A stretch of 64,000 nucleotides of DNA from Kaistia granuli DSM 23481 (lineage in GTDB: Bacteria > Pseudomonadota > Alphaproteobacteria > Rhizobiales > Kaistiaceae): positions 62,001 through 126,000 of the forward strand of contig NZ_AQYH01000018.1 in NCBI RefSeq assembly GCF_000380505.1, read 5' to 3'. Position 1 is the first letter of the stretch. Each line of letters opens with the position of its first letter. A model generated the notes under the pieces. That model made no database searches. It was not told the DNA's origin and saw only the letters and a program-made list of their open reading frames with translations. Of the stretch, positions 27,662-35,826 are shown in pieces. The position numbers and the translations under genes were made by a program.

Positions 27662-29224
27662 ATGACCGACAGCATTCTCATTATCGATTTTGGATCGCAG
27701 GTAACGCAGCTGATCGCGCGTCGCCTCCGCGAAGCCGGCGTCTATTGCGAGATCCATCCGTTCCAGAATGCAGCCGCCGCATTCGAGAAGCTGCAGCCGA
27801 AAGGCGTGATCTTCTCCGGTGGTCCGGCCTCGGTCACCGACGCCAACAGCCCGCGCGCGCCGCAGTCCGTCTTTGATTCCGGCGTGCCGATCCTCGCCAT
27901 CTGCTACGGCCAGCAGACGCTGGCGCTGCAGCAGGGCGGCAAGGTCGAGGGCGGCCACGCCGCCGAGTTCGGCCGCGCCGAAGTCGAGATCAAGGATGCG
28001 AGCCCGCTGTTCGAGGGTTTCTGGGAGGTCGGCCAGCGCTATCCGGTCTGGATGAGCCATGGCGACCGCGTCACCGAACTGCCGCCCGGCTTCAAGGTGG
28101 TCGGCACGTCGGAGAACGCGCCCTTCGCCATCGCGGTGAACGAGGATCGTCGCTACTACACGACGATGTTCCATCCCGAGGTCGTCCACACGCCGGACGG
28201 CGCCAAGCTGCTGTCGAACTTCGCCCACAAGATCGTCGGCCTTCAGTCCGACTGGACGATGTCGGCCTATCGCGAGCAGATGATCGACAAGATCCGCAAG
28301 CAGGTCGGCAAGGGCAGGGTGCTGTGCGCTCTTTCCGGTGGCGTCGACTCGGCCGTCGCGGCCGTGCTGATCCATGAGGCGATCGGCGACCAGCTGACCT
28401 GCGTCTTCGTCGATCACGGCCTGATGCGCCAGCATGAAGGCGACCAGGTCGTCTCGCTGTTCCGCGAGCACTTCAACATTCCGCTGATCAGCGTCGACGC
28501 GTCCGATCTCTTCATCGGCAAACTCGAGGGCGTCTCCGACCCCGAGACGAAGCGCAAGATCATCGGTGGCCTGTTCATCGACGTGTTCGACGCCGAGGCG
28601 AAGAAGATCGCGAGCGACGGCAAGGGCGCGCCGGAGTTCCTCGCCCAGGGCACGCTCTATCCGGACGTGATCGAGAGCGTTTCTTTCTCGGGCGGCCCGT
28701 CGGTGACGATCAAGTCGCACCACAACGTCGGCGGTCTGCCGGCCCGCATGAACATGAAGCTGGTCGAGCCGCTGCGTGAACTGTTCAAGGACGAGGTCCG
28801 CGCGCTCGGCCGCGAACTCGGCCTTCCCGATAGCTTCGTTGGCCGCCATCCGTTCCCGGGCCCCGGCCTCGCCATCCGCCTGCCGGGCGGCGTGACGCGC
28901 GAGAAGCTCGATATCCTGCGCAAGGCCGACGCGATCTATCTCGACGAGATCCGCAAAGCAGGCCTCTACGACACGATCTGGCAAGCCTTCGCGGTGCTGC
29001 TGCCGGTGCAGACGGTCGGGGTCATGGGCGATGGCCGCACCTATGACTCGGTGCTGGCGCTGCGCGCCGTCACCTCGGTCGACGGCATGACGGCAGACTT
29101 CTTCCCCTATGACATGAACTTCCTTGGCCGGGCCGCGACCCGGATCATTAACGAGGTCAAGGGCGTCAACCGCGTCGTCTATGACGTAACGAGCAAACCC
29201 CCCGGTACGATCGAGTGGGAGTGA
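27662..29224 (+). CDS. guaA: GMP synthase (glutamine-hydrolysing)
   Basis: This 520-residue enzyme converts XMP to GMP using ATP and glutamine. The class I glutamine amidotransferase domain starts with [20 protein letters not shown]. Its Cys nucleophile is in [12 protein letters not shown] and the partner His-Glu in MFHPEVVHT. The ATP pyrophosphatase domain has [20 protein letters not shown] and [10 protein letters not shown]. The dimerisation domain ends with the family motif [14 protein letters not shown]. Start MTDSILI fits family members. It is the last core gene before the eCIS cluster, separated from it by a small YciI-like gene. Confidence 0.97.
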   Translation: MTDSILIIDFGSQVTQLIARRLREAGVYCEIHPFQNAAAAFEKLQPKGVIFSGGPASVTDANSPRAPQSVFDSGVPILAICYGQQTLALQQGGKVEGGHAAEFGRAEVEIKDASPLFEGFWEVGQRYPVWMSHGDRVTELPPGFKVVGTSENAPFAIAVNEDRRYYTTMFHPEVVHTPDGAKLLSNFAHKIVGLQSDWTMSAYREQMIDKIRKQVGKGRVLCALSGGVDSAVAAVLIHEAIGDQLTCVFVDHGLMRQHEGDQVVSLFREHFNIPLISVDASDLFIGKLEGVSDPETKRKIIGGLFIDVFDAEAKKIASDGKGAPEFLAQGTLYPDVIESVSFSGGPSVTIKSHHNVGGLPARMNMKLVEPLRELFKDEVRALGRELGLPDSFVGRHPFPGPGLAIRLPGGVTREKLDILRKADAIYLDEIRKAGLYDTIWQAFAVLLPVQTVGVMGDGRTYDSVLALRAVTSVDGMTADFFPYDMNFLGRAATRIINEVKGVNRVVYDVTSKPPGTIEWE

Positions 29225-29418
29225 CGACGCGGCGGCGTCGTTAAAGCTGGCGCCGCGGCCAACCACGCGACCCTTGCAGTCTATCGCACCACTGGTTCTG
29301 ACGCGTTCGTCTGCGCTTCGCCCGTCCGGTATAGTTGGGGGGTGATGTCGATTTTCTGGCTCCCCGTTCGTCGCATTCATGCCAGCCTGATGAGGCGGCG
29401 CGAACCAGGAGGCAAATG

Positions 29419-29781
29419 ATGCGCGTGATGGTTTTGGTGAAGGCGACGGACGACAGCGAAAAGGGCATGCTCCCGACGACGGAGCTGCTCGAAGCGATGG
29501 GCAAGTTCAACGACGAACTCGCCGAGGCCGGCATCCTGCGCGCGGCCGACGGGCTCAAGCCTACCTCGCGGGCCAAGCGTGTGGGGTTCGATGGAGCTGG
29601 CCGTACAGTCATCGACGGCCCCTTCGCCGAGACCCGAGAACTCGTCGCTGGCTTCTGGCTTTGGGAAGTCAAGGACATGGACGAAGCGGTCGCGTGGGTG
29701 AAGCGCTGCCCCAATCCCATGCCGGGCCCGAGCGAAATCGAAATCCGGCCGCTCTACGAGATGTCCGATCTGCAGCCGTGA
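29419..29781 (+). CDS. YciI/DGPF-domain protein
   Basis: This 120-residue protein of the YCII-related (DGPF) family starts MRVMVLVKATDDSEKG and contains the signature VIDGPFAETRELVAGFWLW, followed by AVAWVKRCPNP and EIEIRPLYEM. The fold is a dimeric ferredoxin-like barrel. Many relatives are encoded beside ECF sigma factors, but none is visible here. The AGGAGG box suits the second of two adjacent Met codons (six bases away). It faces the end of the eCIS operon. Confidence 0.85.
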   Translation: MRVMVLVKATDDSEKGMLPTTELLEAMGKFNDELAEAGILRAADGLKPTSRAKRVGFDGAGRTVIDGPFAETRELVAGFWLWEVKDMDEAVAWVKRCPNPMPGPSEIEIRPLYEMSDLQP

Positions 29782-29920
29782 TGGGCACCGGACATCCTGG
29801 CCTGCCGTCGCGGCCGGGAACAGTTGTCGGCCGCAAGGGGGAGTTGTCTCTCTTGGGAGAAGTCACTCGGTCGGAGGGAGCATTCGAAGTTCGACGATCG
29901 GCACTCCGTTGCTGCTTCTC

Positions 29921-30286
29921 TCAACCGCTGCCGCCGGCCGGCCTGGTCCTGGCCCTTTGCCGGATTTTGGGTTCGGTCGTGGTCGGCGGGACGTCCGTCG
30001 TCGCGGTGCCGGCGGCAGGCACGGGCCCGCCCTTGTCCCAGTCGATGTCGCGGGCGAGCTGCTCCATTTCGGCGCGCTCGGCCGCTATCGCCGCGTCGTA
30101 GCGCTGGATCATCTCCTGCTTCTGCGCTTCCAGTTGCTTGACGCGCGCGTCGATCTCGCCGACCCGCTCTTTGCGAAAGGCGAGCGGCATGGCGAGGATA
30201 TCTTCTGGCCGATCTGGCTTCGCCAAGCGTCCGGCTGCTTCATTTAGCCATTTGCGCTGCTCGTTCAGGATGTCGTCGATGCTCAT
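29921..30286 (-). CDS. Small coiled-coil protein at the end of the eCIS operon
   Basis: This 121-residue protein is unrecognised. The first half is charged and helical (SIDDILNEQRKWLNEAAGRL), followed by heptad-like ARVKQLEAQKQEMIQRYDAA and AIAAERAEMEQLARD, a likely coiled coil at residues ~45-85. The C-terminus is disordered, rich in Pro, Thr and Arg. The start MSIDD was taken because it follows an AGGTGG-type box; eight extra upstream codons are in frame. It lies 20 bp after the beta-helix gene. It could be a chaperone or a trimerisation partner of the tail spike; this is a guess from context. Confidence 0.6.
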   Translation of the reverse strand: MSIDDILNEQRKWLNEAAGRLAKPDRPEDILAMPLAFRKERVGEIDARVKQLEAQKQEMIQRYDAAIAAERAEMEQLARDIDWDKGGPVPAAGTATTDVPPTTTEPKIRQRARTRPAGGSG

Positions 30287-30306
30287 GATCCACCTGTGCC
30301 TTCCCG

Positions 30307-33300
30307 TCACATGATCTGGTTGAAATCGCCTTCGGGCGTCGGGAAATCGACATGATTGATGCTGCCGCCGGCTGTGACATTGCCGATGAACGGGCCCGGC
30401 ATGCTGTTGAAATTGACCGACGCGATTCGGCCGGGCATCGCCTTGATCTGATTGCCGCTGACGGTCGCGGCATTGCCGACCAGAACGACGGTCGCCTGAC
30501 GTTCATCGAACCTCTCAGCGATCACGTGGCTGCAATAATTGCCGTGGAAGAATACCCGGTCAAAGCGCGACCAGACTCGTTCATCCTGAGTGGGCTCCTG
30601 CGTCAATTCTACCAGGGCGGTGCGGCCGGTGCCGTAGAACTTGTTGGAGAGGATCTGGACCGGAAAGCCCAATCGCGCCCGCCCGTCGACTTCCGGGTCG
30701 GGCCCGTCAAAGGCGCCGCCCAGCAGCAACGCGCGATCTTCCCGCTCGCGGTCGCGCTCGCGTATATCCGTGTGGGTGACGAGATTGCTCTCGATGCGCG
30801 CCTCGAGGACATAGGTGCCGAAGATGCCTATTGCCTGCGGGGCCTGCACCTTGTTGTCAGGTGTCATGCCGGTATTGGTCACCTCGTTGGCCTCGACATG
30901 CAGTTCGCCGGCAACCATTTTGACGCCAATCCCGACCGCGCGCTCGGCCTCATAGGCGCAATGGGTGAAGCGGTTCTGGACGATGTCGGTTCGTCCGATG
31001 AGCGTGGAGCCCTGCATGCCGACGAGCGTCGTGTCGCTGATGCGGTTGCCCGTGATCGAGGCTCCGGTTTCTCCGGCGAGTGCCAGCCCAGCCTTCACGG
31101 AGGAGACGTCATTCTCGCTGAAGCGGCAAGCACGCCCCGACAAGCTGAAGAGCCCGCCGGAGACGCCCGACACGCGATTGCCGCTGACGAGGGTTTCCTG
31201 GCACTTGGTCAGAAAAATGCCGAAGGCGGTGCCCTCGCGCGTCCCGACCAGTGCGTTGTCCCGAATGGTGAGGCCACGCGCGAACGTCGCGATCACACCG
31301 TTCATCGCACCCTCCATGCGGTTGTCGGCGACGATGACCTCGATCGTGGGGACCCCGTTCTTTTCGGCCTCATAGCCGATCTGGATGCCGATCGGCATGC
31401 TGACGGCGACGGAGTCATCCGGCTTCGAGGTTATGACATTGCCGGTGACGACGGATTGAGAGCCGGCGGCGCGGATGCCGACATTGATGGCAGAATGGAG
31501 CCAGATCCGGTTTCCCGTGATCGTGGCTCGTGGTGCCGCGACGTCGATCGCGTACAGGCGGTTCGCGTCCTCTCGCTCGTATTGCGTCATGACGAAAATG
31601 TTGTCGATCACCGCTGATCCCTCGGCGGCCGATGAGGGGGCGTCGGTCGCGTGGGTGTCGTTGATGACGACGCCGAAGGCGCAGAATCCGATGCGGTTGC
31701 CAGAGATGGTGAGCGGGGCGCTCGATCCTTCCGACAAGATGCCGACCGGCCGCACGCGGCGATCCTCGCCGCCGGGCGCGATCAGATTGTCGGCGAAGAT
31801 CGGGCATTCGCAATAGCCTTGCATGCGAATCCCGACCTCGACCATGCGGATGGTCGAGCGCTCCACGCGCAGCCGGTCCGTCCGCAGCACCTCGATGCCG
31901 ACAACACGACGGGAATCGCGGTTCTCCATGCTGCAATCGAGGAAGGCGACATCATCGCAGCCGGCCAGCGAAACCACGCCTTCGCCGGACTCGATACTGG
32001 CGCGAAAGGCGATCGTCTCGACGCGGATCGCAATGCTCCGCTCGATCCGCAGCACCGATTGCCCGTTGGTCAGCGCGACGATGGTGCCGGGGCTCTCGCC
32101 TGTCAGTTTCACATTGGGCCGGCGGATGCGGATCGTATCACGCGGCTTGTGGACGCCGGCCTTTAGGCAGACGCAACCGCCCTCCGGCGGCAGCGCGTCG
32201 ATCGCGTCCTGGATGCTCTCTCCGACGGAAACCGTTATGCTGCAACAACATTCCTCGTCGCCGCCGTCTTCGGCGGGCGGTTGCGGCCGGCAGTCCGATA
32301 CCACCGGCGGCGCGCCGGCCGTGATGGCCGCGAGCTGGACGTAGTGGTGGCGGATATCGCGCGGTGGCGCCTTGACCAGCGTTTCCACCGAGGCATCGGC
32401 GACGCGGGCGGCGAACACCCAATGGTCGAACGTTCGGAAGCCGCCGCCTGCCGGCATCAGATCGAAGCTCACCTCGATGCCGTCCTCCAGCTCGATCGGG
32501 CCGGGGCCCGTCGAGATCAGCCCGTCGGCGTCGACCGTGTTGGTGGCGGCGGTCTGGTCCCAGCGCTGGATACGGGTGTGGCGGGCGACCAGTTCTGTCG
32601 GACTGGCGCCGAAGGCGCGGCCGCCGGGGGATGGCAGGGCGCGGTCGAGCACGATTTCATTGCGGGTCTCGTTGATGTCGATGACCCGCGCCATCTGGCC
32701 GGGCTCCCCCATCAATTCGCGGTGGTCGTCGGTGATGGTGACCCAGTCGTCGATGCGAAAGCGCAGCACGGGATCGCGACCGATGCGGTTGACCGTCAGT
32801 GTCGTCTGACCGCCAGCGACGGCCAGTGCGCGCACCACCGAGACCACCGAACCATTGTCACGCGACCACTTGAACCGCGCGACGCCCAGTCCGCCCGGGT
32901 CGTGGATCTCCACCCGGTACAGCCGGTTCTCCAGCCCGCGATAGCCGGCGATCGGCGGCAGCAGGCAGGGATCGCTTGGCGCGGGCGAAAGGATCGCGGC
33001 GGTTGACAGAAGGCCGGCGGAAGGCGCCTCGCCGACATCCATGCCGCAGGCCGCCGCGTCGCGGGCGTCGACCCGAACCTGCCAGACCGTCTGGGTCCTC
33101 GTCGTGGTATCGGCACCGCCGAGCGCGACGTCCAGCAGCGAGGCATCCTCGACATAGGTGATTTCACGCTCCCAGATATCGAGGAACACGACCGCGTCGC
33201 TTGCCGGCAGCGGCGGCGGGGCGGGATAGAAGGGCTGGGCGAGGTAGCTGGCGGTCTCGGTCTCGAAATGTTCGACGAGATTGCCTTCCACATAGAGCCG

Positions 33301-33546
33301 GCCTGGCTCGATGCTGAGGTTCGGGGTCGGCCCGCCGAGCCAACCGATCAGGAAGGCGTCCGGCGTCGTCTGGTAGGGCACGCCATAGGGGCCGAACGTG
33401 TCGAGCGACTGCAGTCGTTGCCGGCGCTTGGCGATGGCGACGAACTCGTTCCAGTCGGAATCCAGCTGAACGCGGCCCTGCTGCATCAGCACGCCGCTGC
33501 GCCGCTTCAGCGGGTCGTGCGTGAATCGCGTATAGTCTCCGCTCAT
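30307..33546 (-). CDS. eCIS DUF6519 / right-handed beta-helix protein (putative tail spike)
   Basis: The N-terminal ~230 residues match the DUF6519 pattern: SGDYTRFTHDPLKRRSGVLM, then QQGRVQLDSDWNEF. The middle contains VSVGESIQDAIDALPPEGGC, which begins a pectate-lyase-like parallel beta-helix. It is followed by many short coil repeats such as ITGNRIWLHS, VTGNVITSKP, VSGNRVSGVS and ITGNRISDTT, running to about residue 1060. The total is 1079 residues. Such helices form receptor-binding or glycan-binding spikes on phage tails. Placed after the baseplate genes, it is the best candidate for the fibre/spike role, since no Afp13-like fibre gene is seen. Enzyme activity on a polysaccharide is possible but no catalytic residues can be assigned. 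Confidence 0.78.
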   Translation of the reverse strand: MSGDYTRFTHDPLKRRSGVLMQQGRVQLDSDWNEFVAIAKRRQRLQSLDTFGPYGVPYQTTPDAFLIGWLGGPTPNLSIEPGRLYVEGNLVEHFETETASYLAQPFYPAPPPLPASDAVVFLDIWEREITYVEDASLLDVALGGADTTTRTQTVWQVRVDARDAAACGMDVGEAPSAGLLSTAAILSPAPSDPCLLPPIAGYRGLENRLYRVEIHDPGGLGVARFKWSRDNGSVVSVVRALAVAGGQTTLTVNRIGRDPVLRFRIDDWVTITDDHRELMGEPGQMARVIDINETRNEIVLDRALPSPGGRAFGASPTELVARHTRIQRWDQTAATNTVDADGLISTGPGPIELEDGIEVSFDLMPAGGGFRTFDHWVFAARVADASVETLVKAPPRDIRHHYVQLAAITAGAPPVVSDCRPQPPAEDGGDEECCCSITVSVGESIQDAIDALPPEGGCVCLKAGVHKPRDTIRIRRPNVKLTGESPGTIVALTNGQSVLRIERSIAIRVETIAFRASIESGEGVVSLAGCDDVAFLDCSMENRDSRRVVGIEVLRTDRLRVERSTIRMVEVGIRMQGYCECPIFADNLIAPGGEDRRVRPVGILSEGSSAPLTISGNRIGFCAFGVVINDTHATDAPSSAAEGSAVIDNIFVMTQYEREDANRLYAIDVAAPRATITGNRIWLHSAINVGIRAAGSQSVVTGNVITSKPDDSVAVSMPIGIQIGYEAEKNGVPTIEVIVADNRMEGAMNGVIATFARGLTIRDNALVGTREGTAFGIFLTKCQETLVSGNRVSGVSGGLFSLSGRACRFSENDVSSVKAGLALAGETGASITGNRISDTTLVGMQGSTLIGRTDIVQNRFTHCAYEAERAVGIGVKMVAGELHVEANEVTNTGMTPDNKVQAPQAIGIFGTYVLEARIESNLVTHTDIRERDREREDRALLLGGAFDGPDPEVDGRARLGFPVQILSNKFYGTGRTALVELTQEPTQDERVWSRFDRVFFHGNYCSHVIAERFDERQATVVLVGNAATVSGNQIKAMPGRIASVNFNSMPGPFIGNVTAGGSINHVDFPTPEGDFNQIM

Positions 33547-33567
33547 CTAGGTACCCCGTTGTTCGGC

Positions 33568-35826
33568 TTACGTTACGTAGATGAGGCCCGCCTCCAGGCC
33601 GAATGGCATATATTCCTCGAGCCGGATCGTCAGATTGGATTCGCGCTGCGGTTGCTTGAGGTGGCAGTAGACGCCGATCTCGGAGCCGTCTTCGGCGCCG
33701 AGCGCGATTTCCCTCGGACCGGCGAGCGACAATTGCAGATAGGCTGGCAGGCCATATTCCTCGGCCGAATACTCTGGCTTCACCCGTCGCTGTACCCTGG
33801 CTTCAACGGTGGCGCGCTGGACCGTCGTCAGCGGGCCCGACACGGCCTCCTCGGCCTCGATCGCCTTGGCGACTGCCAAAGACGGTTGGCAGCGATACTG
33901 CCGCGGCAGGCGCGAGCCGGCGGGGACGTAGCAGAAGCGGACGCAGCCGCGCTGGAGGCGCTCGGCGCGGGCGATGCCGTCGAAGATGGTCTCGGTGGCG
34001 AACGCCATTTCGCGCACCCGGCACGCCCCGCGCAGGGTCGAGCGCTCGACGTGCAAAGGCGGACCCGCCGCCCCGGCAGCGCCGGGCGCTGTGAGAGCGT
34101 CGCTACCCGCGCCGTCGAGAATGCTGTCCAGCACGAAGACGCCTTCAGCATGCTCCGGAACACGGAGCGGCCCCGTGATGGAGAAGGCGATCTCCAGCCG
34201 GAATTCCGTATTGATCGGCGCGCCGGCGGGGTCGGCTGCCGCGATCTCGACCGAGGCGGGCGGAGGTGCCGGCGCCCCGGCGGGCTCGGTGATGCTGCCG
34301 CCGGGCACCAGCGTCGTGTGCAGCAACCGCAGCCGCTTGAGACTGCCCGTCACCTGGAGAGTGCCTTCGACCAGGAGGCCGCCGAGCGTGAGGCTGGCAT
34401 CGGGATGGTCGCCGGTCACAGTAAGCGGCCCGTTCAGCCGCAGATGGGGGCGGAAGCCGTCGGCGGCCTCAATCGCCAGGAGGCGGCCGGTCTCCGGCTC
34501 GATGGTGATCGCTTCCGCATAGGTACGGTTGTCGCGGATGCGGATGATGGCATTGGGCTTCAGCGCGGCCGTCCACGCTGCGAGTGCGGCGCCGATGGTG
34601 GGAAACACGTTGGGATCGCCGCTGCCGCCGACCAGCAAGATCTGGTCGGCCAATTTGGCGCTGGTGAGCCAGGCGCGGCGTGCATAGGGACCGCCACCGA
34701 GATCGGCCGGGAAGCCGTAGTGATAGGACACCTCGACGCTGGCGGCGGGTGTGAGATTGGGCCCCAGCGTGAGCCGCCCCAGCGCGACGTCGACGGCGAC
34801 GAAATCGGTGGGCGGGGCGGACCAGACGCCGAGATTGCGACAGACTATGCGGTCTGCCGGAATCGGGGCGCCGTCGACGGTTATGCTGAAACTGGGGTGC
34901 GGGGCGGCCGGGACCGGGGGCCGGGCATCGAACAGCCCGTAGCATTCGCTATGCGGGGGATGCGGCAACGGCAGGGCGTGGTGCGCGCGCAGATCCTCGT
35001 AGAAGAGGGCGGGGCGGATCGCCTGCGGCACGTGCCACTCGGTGGCGAGCCCGGTCTCGTCGCCTTCCGGCCGCCGCCGGCTGAACAGCGGGGCGGAACG
35101 GCCAAGCTGCGAGAAGAAATAGCGAAAATCGCCGGAATTGCCGAGCCGCCGCGCCTCCGCCGACTCGATCGGGTAGGCGCCGAGCCGCCACAGGAAAAAG
35201 CCGATGTTGCGGATGTTGTGGCGACCGTCCAGCTGACCGACAGGGCGCACATCGACGGTATGGCAGATGACGTCGAAGGCGGTGCCGAGTCGGTCCATGA
35301 ATTCCGGGGAGCGGATGTCCGGCGTCCGTGGCGCGACGGGGCGCTGGTGATTGCGCAGCCATTGCGTCCATCCGATGCTTTCGAAGAACTCCACCGCATG
35401 TGCTGCCCAGCCGGTGACGTCGCGCGCCAGTTCCTCCAGCATTGGCGCCGTACCCTTGCGGCGCCGGTAATAGATGGTCTTGGCAATATCCGCCCGGTTG
35501 CGCAGCGCAATGGCGGGCTTCAGGTTCGGCCCTTCCAGCTCCGGGAACAGCTCCTGCGCCATGTCGCCGTCGCGCACGCGGCTTTCGTCGAACAGCGGCG
35601 TGGTACCGACGAGATCGCCGATATAGGGGACGACCCAGGGCTCGGCGGTTTCGATGAAGGCGTTGGCGTGCACCTGCGCGATGTTCGCCTCGACCGTGTC
35701 CGCCTGGCGCTCGACGATTTCCAGCAGCGCCCGCAGAGGCTCGCCGCGACCGGCGTCCTGCTCGCGGATATAGGCTGGCAGCAGATGATAGAGCTTGTCG
35801 TCCTTGCGGGTGGAGTAGGCCATCAT
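33568..35826 (-). CDS. eCIS baseplate protein: phage tail protein I-like N-terminus with beta-rich C-terminus
   Basis: This 752-residue protein begins with KLYHLLPAYIREQDAGRGEP and LRALLEIVERQADTVEANI, the pattern of P2 gpI/Afp12-like baseplate wedge proteins, followed by WVVPYIGDLVG and YYRRRKGTAPMLEELARDVT. From about residue 390 it contains a second part with FPTIGAALAAWTAALKPNAI, RNRTYAEAI-like and strand-rich segments (LTVTGDHPDASLTLGGLLVE), resembling a short beta-helix or beta-solenoid. The start overlaps the previous stop (ATGA), with GGAGG just upstream. It should attach the spike or fibre to the baseplate. The N-terminal assignment is firmer than that of the C-terminus. Confidence 0.78.
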   Translation of the reverse strand: MMAYSTRKDDKLYHLLPAYIREQDAGRGEPLRALLEIVERQADTVEANIAQVHANAFIETAEPWVVPYIGDLVGTTPLFDESRVRDGDMAQELFPELEGPNLKPAIALRNRADIAKTIYYRRRKGTAPMLEELARDVTGWAAHAVEFFESIGWTQWLRNHQRPVAPRTPDIRSPEFMDRLGTAFDVICHTVDVRPVGQLDGRHNIRNIGFFLWRLGAYPIESAEARRLGNSGDFRYFFSQLGRSAPLFSRRRPEGDETGLATEWHVPQAIRPALFYEDLRAHHALPLPHPPHSECYGLFDARPPVPAAPHPSFSITVDGAPIPADRIVCRNLGVWSAPPTDFVAVDVALGRLTLGPNLTPAASVEVSYHYGFPADLGGGPYARRAWLTSAKLADQILLVGGSGDPNVFPTIGAALAAWTAALKPNAIIRIRDNRTYAEAITIEPETGRLLAIEAADGFRPHLRLNGPLTVTGDHPDASLTLGGLLVEGTLQVTGSLKRLRLLHTTLVPGGSITEPAGAPAPPPASVEIAAADPAGAPINTEFRLEIAFSITGPLRVPEHAEGVFVLDSILDGAGSDALTAPGAAGAAGPPLHVERSTLRGACRVREMAFATETIFDGIARAERLQRGCVRFCYVPAGSRLPRQYRCQPSLAVAKAIEAEEAVSGPLTTVQRATVEARVQRRVKPEYSAEEYGLPAYLQLSLAGPREIALGAEDGSEIGVYCHLKQPQRESNLTIRLEEYMPFGLEAGLIYVT

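Noticed and set aside
27662-29224. Attachment-site duplication of the guaA 3' end
   Set aside because: I looked for a repeat of the guaA terminal sequence near 57.5-58 kb by eye and found none. An exact search would settle it.
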